Shown: positions 1-5,269, counted from the stretch's first letter. The stretch: DNA of 8,281 nucleotides from an uncultured Desulfovibrio sp. (GCA_900555975.1 USNI01000038.1:1-8281), one strand, 5' to 3'. Numbers and translations: made by a program. The notes: generated by a model from the sequence alone, not told the origin.

Positions 1-423
1 GTAGAGGATGATCCCCGCCGACGTGGACAGGTTGAGACTGCGTATGCAGTCCTTCACGGGAATGCGCACATGGGCAGCCGCACGGGCCTGCACGTCGTCG
101 GGCAGTCCCACGGACTCCGGCCCGAAAAGCAGCGCGTCATGCTCCGTAAAGGAAAAATGCTGCACGCTCTCTCCGTGTCTTGCACTGGTGGACACCAGTC
201 TCCGGTCCGCGCCGTCGGCCTTCAGATACGAGTCGAGCGACGGCCAGGCCGTCACATCCACATGCGGCCAGTAATCAAGCCCGGCCCGGCGAAGATGCCG
301 GTCGTCGATGGAAAAGCCCAGAGGTTCTATGAGATGAAGCCGGGTTCCCGTTCCCGCGCAAAGTCTGGCGATGTTGCCGGTATTCGGGGGAATCTCCGGA
401 TGATACAGAACGATATGCAGCAT
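1..423 (-). CDS. trmL: tRNA (cytidine/uridine-2'-O-)-methyltransferase, C-terminus cut by the window edge
   Basis: SPOUT-class enzyme that methylates the 2'-OH of the wobble nucleotide (position 34) of certain leucine tRNAs in the cytoplasm, using SAM. Read on the minus strand, 141 codons are open to base 1 with no stop. The start MLHIVLYHPEIPPNTGNIAR is typical of the family. Further signatures are IEPLGF with the following RRAGLDYW (residues 32-52), LLFGPESVGLP (98-108) and IPVKDCIRSLNLSTSAGIILY-type trefoil-knot sequence near 121-141, where the SAM-binding knot forms. The E. coli protein has about 157 residues, so only some 15 are missing. The ATG at 421-423 aligns with the family N-terminus; the upstream Shine-Dalgarno is weak (GTGAG). 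The gene lies downstream of the small membrane-protein gene on the same strand, with terminator-like hairpins between them, so it may have its own promoter. Identification is by motif recall, without a search. Confidence 0.92.
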   Translation of the reverse strand, partial: MLHIVLYHPEIPPNTGNIARLCAGTGTRLHLIEPLGFSIDDRHLRRAGLDYWPHVDVTAWPSLDSYLKADGADRRLVSTSARHGESVQHFSFTEHDALLFGPESVGLPDDVQARAAAHVRIPVKDCIRSLNLSTSAGIILY

Positions 424-477
424 CGGCGTCTCACGGGAAGGCAGACCCTGTCGTCCTGCCACGGACGAAGGACATTC

Positions 478-511
478 AAAAGAAAACGTCCGTGCCGTTG
501 AGCGCGGACGT
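478..511 (-). terminator. Rho-independent terminator downstream of the small membrane-protein gene
   Basis: On the minus strand, ACGTCCG (505-511) pairs perfectly with CGGACGT (486-492) around a 12-base loop, within which two further G-C pairs can form. The hairpin is followed by TTTTCTTTT (486 down to 478). This is a classic terminator for transcription coming from the small gene at 595-687. It lies only about 55 bases before the trmL start, so it could instead act as an attenuator for trmL. Confidence 0.6.
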
Positions 512-512
512 C

Positions 513-542
513 AAAAAAGACGGCAGAACCGGCAGGCTGCCA
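513..542 (-). terminator. Weaker hairpin plus T-run, tandem to the main terminator
   Basis: On the minus strand, GGCAG (537-541) pairs with CTGCC (522-526), extendable by one wobble pair, with a 10-base loop. A six-T run follows after three bases (518 down to 513). The stem is short, so this is at best a secondary or back-up terminator. Confidence 0.3.
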
Positions 543-552
543 GCATATTATG

Positions 553-582
553 ATAGACGGCGGAACAGGATGTCCTCTTCCG
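553..582 (-). promoter_or_regulatory. Possible promoter for trmL
   Basis: Minus strand: AGGACA (4 of 6 matches to the -35 consensus), 18 bases, then CATAAT (5 of 6 to the -10), just downstream of the small gene's stop codon. Transcripts from it would run through both hairpins at 478-542 before reaching trmL, which would make those hairpins leader structures. Pattern match only; edges are accurate to a few bases. Confidence 0.25.
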
Positions 583-594
583 CACATGTTCGCA

Positions 595-687
595 TCAATG
601 ATGGTTTCTGTTGGGAGAACTCTTCTTGATATAGGTGAGGGCACAGATCACCGCGAGGATGCCGACAAAAAAGAAAAGAAAGTCCAT
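595..687 (-). CDS. 30-residue single-span membrane protein, unknown function
   Basis: The product is MDFLFFFVGILAVICALTYI followed by the basic tail KKSSPNRNHH. Residues 3-20 form one very hydrophobic helix. An acidic residue precedes it and two lysines follow it, so the positive-inside rule predicts N-out/C-in insertion in the inner membrane. Evidence that it is a gene: AGGAGA lies 6 bases before the ATG, a TTGCGT-17-TATGAT promoter lies about 50 bases upstream, and a terminator follows the stop. A longer open frame continues upstream of this ATG to about 1104, but it runs antisense to the next gene and has no protein-like sequence. I do not recognise the family. It resembles the small one-helix subunits that stabilise larger membrane complexes, but nothing nearby identifies a partner. 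Confidence 0.6.
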   Translation of the reverse strand: MDFLFFFVGILAVICALTYIKKSSPNRNHH

Positions 688-714
688 GACGCTCTCCTGG
701 GCTTGAAAGGGAAG

Positions 715-729
715 CCGCCGTTCAGGCGG
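715..729 (-). other. Small hairpin in the 5' leader of the 30-residue gene
   Basis: CCGCC (715-719) and GGCGG (725-729) form a 5-bp stem with a 5-base loop. It lies between the predicted transcription start (about 736) and the Shine-Dalgarno of the small gene, so it would be near the 5' end of the mRNA and could affect stability or translation. Confidence 0.3.
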
Positions 730-742
730 ACAATGCCTTTTC

Positions 743-771
743 ATCATACGCGCAAGCGTTTCGTTACGCAA
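743..771 (-). promoter_or_regulatory. Sigma-70-type promoter for the small membrane-protein gene
   Basis: Minus strand: TTGCGT (766-771; 3 of 6), exactly 17 bases, then TATGAT (743-748; 5 of 6). Predicted start near 736 gives a leader of about 50 bases. Its position ahead of a good Shine-Dalgarno and small ORF supports it. Confidence 0.45.
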
Positions 772-781
772 GAGGGCGCGG

Positions 782-849
782 GGAAAGAAGACGCTCTTTC
801 CGAAGAAGGCGTCCCTTCCCGGACGGCTCCGGGAACGACGGCTTCCCGG
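782..849. promoter_or_regulatory. Palindrome cluster between divergent promoters, possible operator
   Basis: Three inverted repeats are packed into 68 bases. GGAAAGA (782-788) pairs with TCTTTCC (795-801). TTCCCGGA (816-823) pairs with TCCGGGAA (828-835). The second arm of that pair also matches another TTCCCGG at 843-849. The cluster lies upstream of both the minus-strand promoter (-35 at 766-771) and the plus-strand promoter (-35 at 860-865), so neither predicted transcript includes it. That favours a DNA-level role such as repressor or activator binding over an RNA hairpin. No regulator was recognised. Confidence 0.4.
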
Positions 850-859
850 TATCCGATCA

Positions 860-888
860 TTGCAGAGGAAGAGGGCATGGGCTATCAT
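860..888 (+). promoter_or_regulatory. Sigma-70-type promoter for the histidinol-phosphatase gene
   Basis: TTGCAG (860-865; 3 of 6), exactly 17 bases, then TATCAT (883-888; 5 of 6). The predicted start near 895 leaves a leader of about 35 bases before the ATG at 930. Confidence 0.45.
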
Positions 889-929
889 GACTGCATTCTT
901 CATATGCACGTCTTCACAGGAAAAAAAGC

Positions 930-1790
930 ATGATACGAGTTGATCTTCATACCCATACCAACCATTCCCATGCCCGTGACAGCGTCCGGCAGATGTTCGA
1001 GGCCGGTCAGGCCAGAGGTCTTCTGGTTCAGGGCTTCTCCGAACACTCCCCCCGTCCCGAAGGATACGACTACCCTGAAGAGTACCGCGACCATCTTGCC
1101 GCAACCTTCGACGACTACCTGTCCGAAGTCGCGGATCTCAGGGAGGAGCAGAAAAGCAGGGGCATCACCGTCCTTCTCGGTCTGGAAGTGGACTGGCTGG
1201 AAGAGGAAGTTCCCTATATCCGTCGCATGACGCAGGCCCATCCGTACGACTACCTCATCGGAGGCATCCATTTTCTCGGCCGCTGGGGCTTCGACTCTTC
1301 CGCAGACGACTGGAAGGATCTGTCCTTCGAGGAACGCTGCGATCTGTACGTCCGCTACTACCGCACCATGAAGGTTATGGCGGAAACCCGTCTTTTCCAT
1401 ATCGTCGCCCACCCCGACCTCATCAAGATATTCTCCGTGGACGACTTTCACCGCTGGCTGGAACGTCCGGCCAGCATGGATCTTGTCGGAGATGCGCTCA
1501 CGGCCGTGCGCGACGCGGGCATGGCCATGGAAATCTCTTCCGCCGGACTGCGCAAGAGCTGCCGCGAGATCTACCCCGGTCCGAAAATTCTGCATCTGGC
1601 CAGAAATCTCGGTCTGCCCATCACCTTTGCCTCCGACAGCCACGCAACGGAGCAGGTGGCATGGAACTTCGACACCCTGGCCCGGTACGCAGCCTCCGAG
1701 GGATGGACGGAAAGTCTCGTCTTCTGCCGGGGACACGTCACGACCATGCCCTTCAGCGCCGGTCCCCTGCTCCGCCCCGTGCGGGAATAG
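930..1790 (+). CDS. hisK: PHP-family histidinol-phosphatase
   Basis: Predicted to hydrolyse L-histidinol phosphate to histidinol and phosphate, the penultimate stage of histidine synthesis, in the cytoplasm with a trinuclear metal site. The 286 residues carry the full PHP metal-ligand set: DLHTH (H7, H9), SEHS (H39), LGLEVDW (E86), GGIHF (H114), VAHPD (H161) and SDSH (D236, H238). The motif EISSAGLR (201-208) matches the EINTSGLR-type signature of PHP histidinol phosphatases. Length fits the family (about 260-290). The ATG at 930 has AGGA 8 bases upstream and begins just before the first PHP motif. No other his gene is visible in the window. Another PHP phosphoesterase activity cannot be excluded, but the motif set favours HisK. 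There is no clear terminator after it, so some read-through into htpX is likely. Confidence 0.88.
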   Translation: MIRVDLHTHTNHSHARDSVRQMFEAGQARGLLVQGFSEHSPRPEGYDYPEEYRDHLAATFDDYLSEVADLREEQKSRGITVLLGLEVDWLEEEVPYIRRMTQAHPYDYLIGGIHFLGRWGFDSSADDWKDLSFEERCDLYVRYYRTMKVMAETRLFHIVAHPDLIKIFSVDDFHRWLERPASMDLVGDALTAVRDAGMAMEISSAGLRKSCREIYPGPKILHLARNLGLPITFASDSHATEQVAWNFDTLARYAASEGWTESLVFCRGHVTTMPFSAGPLLRPVRE

Positions 1791-1819
1791 ATCTGCAAGA
1801 CTTTGCAAGCATTCCGCCC

Positions 1820-1848
1820 TTGGCAGAGGGAAAAACCATGGTTATTCT
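1820..1848 (+). promoter_or_regulatory. Sigma-70-type promoter for htpX
   Basis: TTGGCA (1820-1825; 5 of 6), exactly 17 bases, then TATTCT (1843-1848; 4 of 6). The predicted start near 1855 coincides with the imperfect inverted repeat CAGG-CCTTAAGGA-CCTG (1855-1871), which could be an operator or a 5' hairpin. I saw no convincing heat-shock sigma promoter. Confidence 0.45.
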
Positions 1849-1889
1849 TCCTTTCAGGCCTTAAGGACCTGTCAACTTCAGGAGTGACT

Positions 1890-2750
1890 ATGACCAGCCA
1901 ACTCAAGACCCTTCTGCTCATGGCCGGCCTTTCTGCCGTGCTCATCGTCATGGGCAGCGCCCTCGGCGGACGACAGGGCATCATCATCGCCCTCGTGTTC
2001 GCCGTCATCATGAACATCGGAAGCTTCTGGTTTTCAGACAAGATAGTGCTTTCCATGTACCGTGCCCAGGAACTGGCACCCGAAGATGCCCCCATGGTGC
2101 ATCAGATGGTGGAAGAGCTTGCGCAAAAAGCAGGCGTTCCCAAGCCCCGGCTGTTCATCGTGCCGCAGGAAGCCCCCAATGCCTTTGCCACGGGACGCGA
2201 TCCGGAACACGGAGTCATCGCCGTGACCGAGGGCATCATGCGCCTTCTGCCGCCCGAACAGCTGCGCGGCGTGCTGGGACATGAAATGGCACACATCGCC
2301 CATCGCGACATTCTCATTCAGACCGTGGCCGGCGTGCTGGCCTCGGCCATAACGGCCATTGCCAACATGCTTCAGTTCTCCATGATCTTCGGCGGTGCGC
2401 GCGACGAGGAAGGCAACAGCAATCCCCTCGGGGCCATTGCCATGATGATACTCGGCCCTCTTGCCGCAACGCTCATACAGATGGCCATTTCCCGTCGTCG
2501 CGAATACATGGCGGACGCCGCCGGCGCCTCATACTGCGCCGACCCCATGGCTCTTGCCGGAGCGCTGAACAATCTCGACGCCTACAGCCGTCATATTCCC
2601 ATGCAGGCCAATCCCGCCACGGAAAACATGTTCATCGTGTCCCCTCTCACCGGCGATACCCTGCGCCGCATGTTCAGCACGCATCCTCCGATGGAGGAGC
2701 GCATAGCCAATCTTCAGGAAATGGCCCGTACCGGACACTATCCGGCATAG
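1890..2750 (+). CDS. htpX: HtpX family membrane zinc metalloprotease
   Basis: M48-family zinc endopeptidase of the inner membrane, with the active site on the cytoplasmic side. In E. coli the homologue works with FtsH in quality control of misfolded membrane proteins. The 286 residues (family about 280-295) show TM helices near 8-26, 30-48, 141-167 and 180-200. The zinc motif is HEMAH (H131, E132, H135), and the third ligand is E205 in RRREYMADAAG. The C-terminal FSTHPPMEERIANL is typical of HtpX. The ATG at 1890 has AGGAG 5 bases upstream and gives the family N-terminus. A longer in-frame opening from about 1803 exists, but it runs through the predicted promoter and is rejected. The gene is followed by a strong terminator, so it is probably monocistronic or the end of a hisK-htpX unit. 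Confidence 0.95.
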   Translation: MTSQLKTLLLMAGLSAVLIVMGSALGGRQGIIIALVFAVIMNIGSFWFSDKIVLSMYRAQELAPEDAPMVHQMVEELAQKAGVPKPRLFIVPQEAPNAFATGRDPEHGVIAVTEGIMRLLPPEQLRGVLGHEMAHIAHRDILIQTVAGVLASAITAIANMLQFSMIFGGARDEEGNSNPLGAIAMMILGPLAATLIQMAISRRREYMADAAGASYCADPMALAGALNNLDAYSRHIPMQANPATENMFIVSPLTGDTLRRMFSTHPPMEERIANLQEMARTGHYPA

Positions 2751-2772
2751 GTTTTTCCTCCGACCGTTCAGA

Positions 2773-2817
2773 GGCGGGGTCCGCGGAAAAGGCGGATCCC
2801 GCCTTTTCCGTCTCATT
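2773..2817 (+). terminator. Strong hairpin terminator after htpX with two alternative folds
   Basis: A perfect 12-bp stem, CGGAAAAGGCGG (2784-2795) with CCGCCTTTTCCG (2799-2810), closes a 3-base loop ATC. It is followed by TCTCATTTT, and its A- and T-rich arms give it bidirectional character. A second stem, GGCGGGGTCC (2773-2782) with GGATCCCGCC (2794-2803; one G-U pair), uses the same central bases and is mutually exclusive with the first. Both place T-rich sequence downstream. Confidence 0.75.
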
Positions 2818-2895
2818 TTGGCCTTGCTTTTCCGGGGCGATTACGCCACCTTCTCAGCATACAGGCCGAATCCCCTTTTCCGCACAGGACGCTCC

Positions 2896-4410
2896 ATGAC
2901 CACACCGCTTTTTTCCCTTCCCGACAGTTTTGCCAGCCGAGGGCTGGAATATCTGTTTCACGTTCTGGACGAAGTCATGCCCATGCACGGCTCTCAGAAA
3001 CGCGATCTTGCCCCGGCATGCCGCGACCTTTCCGCGCTTCTTACCACCGATCGAGACGGTCTCAGCCGACCGTACTGGACGTCCCCGCGTCTGACCTCAG
3101 CCTATCTCCGCTATTTTCTTCCCTGGAACCTCGTCCGGCTCTCCGCCCTGCTGCCGGGACTCGATTTCGGTCCCGTGCCCGACGAACCGCTCATTCTCGA
3201 CATGGGCAGCGGTCCGTTCACCCTGCCTCTCGCGCTGTGGCTTTCCCGGGAGGATCTCAGGAAACGTCCCGTCACTATTGTGGCCAGCGATACCACGCCT
3301 CATATTCTCGAACTCGGACGCAGCATCTTTGAAGGCATGCGCTCGGAACTCGATCCCGACTGTCCGTGGACGCTGCGCGTCATGCGCGCATCCGTGCAGC
3401 AGGCCCCGCGCCGTCTGTATGCAAGGCCCGGCAGCGTATGGATGATGACCATGGGCAATGTGCTCAACGAAATGGAGGAGCGTCGGGCAAAACCCGGCCA
3501 CCAGATGGCGGACCGCATGCGCGAGCTTCTGGAAAGCGCATGGGACATGCTGGCAGAAAACGGCCTTGTGCTGTCCGTCGAACCGGGAACGCGTCAGGGC
3601 GGACGTCTTGTCTCGCACCTGCGCAAGAGTGCGCTCGGCGGCGTGGAAGAGGAACCCGAATACGAGGATCTCACCGCCTTCGCCCTGCGGGAGGAACAGG
3701 CCGGACGACGCGCATATGAGGAGGATGACGACATGGACGACGACGATATGTCGGATTTCGGTCTGCCTCCGCTTTTCACACCGCTCTCTCCCTGCCCCCA
3801 TACGGGCAGCTGTCCCATGCTGGACCGCAGATCCACAGCCTGGTGTCATGTAAACGCTCCGGCAGAACACGCTCCCCGGACTCTGCGTGAGATTTCCGTC
3901 CGCGCGGGGCTGGACAAGGACTCCGTCAGCCTCTCCTTCGTTCTTCTCAGAAAACTGAAGGAAGACGAGGAACTTTCTCCTTCTCCGGTCCGCAGACGGG
4001 GCAAAGTGCCCGCACGCATCGTGTCCGATGCCTTCACCGTCCCCGGCTATCCGGGCAGAGCACGCTATGCCTGCACGCCGCTGGGGCTGGCGCTCATCCC
4101 GACCTCCTCGCATCTTCCCCCGGGAGCGCTCTGCGAAGCCTGGATCACGCCGGAACATGATCGAAAATCCCGCGCCGTCATTCTCAGACTTGAGGAGCAG
4201 TCCCCCCGCCGACCTGCCTCCGGTGCACGGGACGGACGTTTCCCTTCAGAACGCCGCCCCGGTTCCCCTGAACGTCGCCCTGACGGAAAACGGGGCGTCT
4301 TCCGGAATGAACACAGCAATAAAACTGAAGAAAAACAAAGGGATGATATCCGGAAAAAACGTCTCCCGTCCGACGGGAGAGCTGCGGGAAAGCGACGGGA
4401 AAAAGCCTGA
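2896..4410 (+). CDS. Rsm22/METTL17-like protein with Cys4 iron-sulfur signature
   Basis: Homologue of mitochondrial Rsm22/METTL17 and the bacterial small-subunit Rsm22 family (class I SAM-methyltransferase fold), linked to small ribosomal subunit assembly; enzymatic activity is unproven. In 504 residues: SAM motif I LILDMGSGPF (99-108), MGNVLNEM (186-193), and a four-cysteine set C300-P-H-T-G-S-C306-P-M, W-C317-H and C393 that matches the [4Fe-4S]-binding pattern described for METTL17. Two oddities are an acidic run at 275-287 just before the cysteines, and a long basic, low-complexity tail from about 440 to 504, probably disordered and RNA-binding. The ATG at 2896 has AGGA 6 bases upstream. 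An in-frame TTG at 2818 lies in the htpX terminator and is rejected. No convincing promoter was found upstream. Confidence 0.85.
   Translation: MTTPLFSLPDSFASRGLEYLFHVLDEVMPMHGSQKRDLAPACRDLSALLTTDRDGLSRPYWTSPRLTSAYLRYFLPWNLVRLSALLPGLDFGPVPDEPLILDMGSGPFTLPLALWLSREDLRKRPVTIVASDTTPHILELGRSIFEGMRSELDPDCPWTLRVMRASVQQAPRRLYARPGSVWMMTMGNVLNEMEERRAKPGHQMADRMRELLESAWDMLAENGLVLSVEPGTRQGGRLVSHLRKSALGGVEEEPEYEDLTAFALREEQAGRRAYEEDDDMDDDDMSDFGLPPLFTPLSPCPHTGSCPMLDRRSTAWCHVNAPAEHAPRTLREISVRAGLDKDSVSLSFVLLRKLKEDEELSPSPVRRRGKVPARIVSDAFTVPGYPGRARYACTPLGLALIPTSSHLPPGALCEAWITPEHDRKSRAVILRLEEQSPRRPASGARDGRFPSERRPGSPERRPDGKRGVFRNEHSNKTEEKQRDDIRKKRLPSDGRAAGKRREKA
4362..4380 (+). repeat. Perfect 9-bp inverted repeat within the tail of the Rsm22-like gene
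   Basis: TCTCCCGTC (4362-4370), one base, then GACGGGAGA (4372-4380). As RNA it forms a stem with a 3-base loop. It sits in the codons of the basic C-terminal tail, about 30 bases before the stop and about 80 before the T-run terminator. It is not followed by a T-run, so it is not a terminator itself. It could protect the mRNA 3' end or be coincidental. Confidence 0.4.
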
Positions 4411-4441
4411 TTCTCCTGCCTTTTTTCTCTTTCCGCAAATC

Positions 4442-4468
4442 GCAGGGCTTTGCCTCTGGCTTTTTTTT
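4442..4468 (+). terminator. Terminator after the Rsm22-like gene
   Basis: CAGGGC, loop TTT, then GCCTCTG forms an imperfect stem (one G-U pair and one bulged C) immediately followed by eight T residues (4461-4468). It lies 30 bases beyond the stop codon. The stem is modest but the T-run is strong. Confidence 0.5.
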
Positions 4469-4484
4469 GTGAAAGGAGCATACT
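4456..4484 (+). promoter_or_regulatory. Weak candidate promoter for the glutaredoxin/FTR pair
   Basis: CTGGCT (4456-4461; 3 of 6), 17 bases, then CATACT (4479-4484; 4 of 6). It overlaps the preceding terminator and is the best match between that terminator and the Shine-Dalgarno at 4517. Low specificity. Confidence 0.25.
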
Positions 4485-4527
4485 TTTTTCATCCGCTCCA
4501 AACAGGCCTTTCCCGCAAGGAGATCCC

Positions 4528-4962
4528 ATGAACTCTACCGTTGCCGTCATCATAGCCGTCGTCGTCATCATAGCCGTCGTCGCGGTGCTCCTCCTCAGGA
4601 AAAAGACTCCCTCCGACCGGAACAAGGACAATTCCGGACACGAAGAACCTCAGGGGGATCAGCAGCTGTACGCCCTCGGCATGAATCCCGTTTCCCCCAA
4701 GCCCATCATGTACGCCCTCACCACATGCCAGCACTGCAAGAACACCAGAAAATTTCTTGACGAGAACAATGTAGACTACATTGTCATCTATCTGGACGAA
4801 TATTCCGGCTCGCAGCGTTCCGATCTCATGGAAAAAGTGCGTACCTACAATCCCCGCGGAACGTTCCCCACCATACTGGTGCCGGGGGGCAAGGTCATTG
4901 TGGGGTTCCGCAAACAGCTCATGCAGGAGGCTCTGCTCCATGACGCCGGAACAACTGCTTGA
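4528..4962 (+). CDS. Membrane-anchored glutaredoxin-like protein
   Basis: Predicted thiol-disulfide redox protein tethered to the inner membrane. The 144 residues comprise one very hydrophobic helix (4-23) followed by R24-K-K, a polar linker (about 27-55) rich in D, E, N and Q, and a glutaredoxin-fold domain (about 58-138). That domain has the dithiol motif T-C67-Q-H-C70 and the cis-proline TFPTILV (P114). The RKK after the helix predicts N-out/C-in, so the redox domain should face the cytoplasm. The ATG at 4528 has AAGGAG 5 bases upstream. An in-frame TTG at 4450 falls inside the terminator and is rejected. The last 23 bases overlap the next gene, the FTR catalytic subunit, implying translational coupling and a shared function. 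The helix is encoded by an 18-bp tandem duplication. The CQHC motif differs from the CPYC of classical glutaredoxins, so glutathione use is uncertain. Confidence 0.85.
   Translation: MNSTVAVIIAVVVIIAVVAVLLLRKKTPSDRNKDNSGHEEPQGDQQLYALGMNPVSPKPIMYALTTCQHCKNTRKFLDENNVDYIVIYLDEYSGSQRSDLMEKVRTYNPRGTFPTILVPGGKVIVGFRKQLMQEALLHDAGTTA
4546..4581 (+). repeat. Perfect 18-bp tandem duplication in a membrane-helix coding region
   Basis: GTCATCATAGCCGTCGTC occurs twice back to back (4546-4563 and 4564-4581) with no mismatch. It encodes VIIAVV twice (residues 7-12 and 13-18) in the membrane anchor of the glutaredoxin-like protein. Gain or loss of a unit stays in frame and changes helix length by six residues. 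Confidence 0.9.
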
Positions 4963-5269
4963 ACATCTGGCCAGAAGCGCCGCAACCAAAGGATACTATC
5001 TCCACGCAGACCATGACCACTGTCTGGGCACGGCGGAAAGTCTGCTGGCCAACAAGGAACGGTACGGTTACATGTGCTGTCCCTGCAGACTGGCCTGTTC
5101 GGACAAACAGCAGGACAGCGACATCATCTGTCCCTGCATCTATCGTGATGCCGACATAGCCGAGTACGGAGCCTGCTTCTGTTCCTTCTATGTATCCGAG
5201 GAACACAAGGACGATCCGGACTTTTTTCCCGAAGTGGAAGAACGACGCGACCCCTCCCGGGGATTGTAG
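4940..5269 (+). CDS. Ferredoxin:thioredoxin reductase catalytic subunit (FTR beta-like)
   Basis: Small [4Fe-4S] protein that, in the known family, takes single electrons from ferredoxin and reduces a partner disulfide through a cluster-linked active-site disulfide. The 109 residues contain CPC (47-49), CPC (64-66) and CFC (79-81), the three paired-cysteine motifs of the family, with spacings of 14 and 12 residues. Additional cysteines are C28, C46 and C53. The chloroplast/cyanobacterial enzyme has wider-then-narrower spacing and CHC as its last motif, so the middle histidine is phenylalanine (F80) here. Length is typical (about 100-115). The ATG at 4940 lies inside the glutaredoxin-like gene with AGGAGG 9 bases upstream, giving a 23-base overlap. 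No gene for the FTR variable chain is adjacent, as is usual in non-photosynthetic bacteria. The adjacent dithiol protein is the obvious candidate substrate. Confidence 0.88.
   Translation: MTPEQLLEHLARSAATKGYYLHADHDHCLGTAESLLANKERYGYMCCPCRLACSDKQQDSDIICPCIYRDADIAEYGACFCSFYVSEEHKDDPDFFPEVEERRDPSRGL

Noticed and set aside
550..933. 127-codon plus-strand open frame before hisK
   Set aside because: It runs through the small gene, both promoters and the palindromes, has no Shine-Dalgarno, and its product looks random.
900..1808. 302-codon minus-strand open frame opposite the histidinol-phosphatase
   Set aside because: It is an antisense shadow: the plus strand has all PHP motifs, and the minus translation shows no family motif or Shine-Dalgarno.
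1803..1889. Upstream extension of htpX to a TTG-like or earlier start
   Set aside because: The extension overlaps the best promoter in the window, and the family N-terminus and Shine-Dalgarno both fit the ATG at 1890.
3097..4158. 353-codon minus-strand open frame opposite the Rsm22-like gene
   Set aside because: High-GC antisense frame with no recognisable motif; the opposite strand carries the SAM motif and conserved cysteines.
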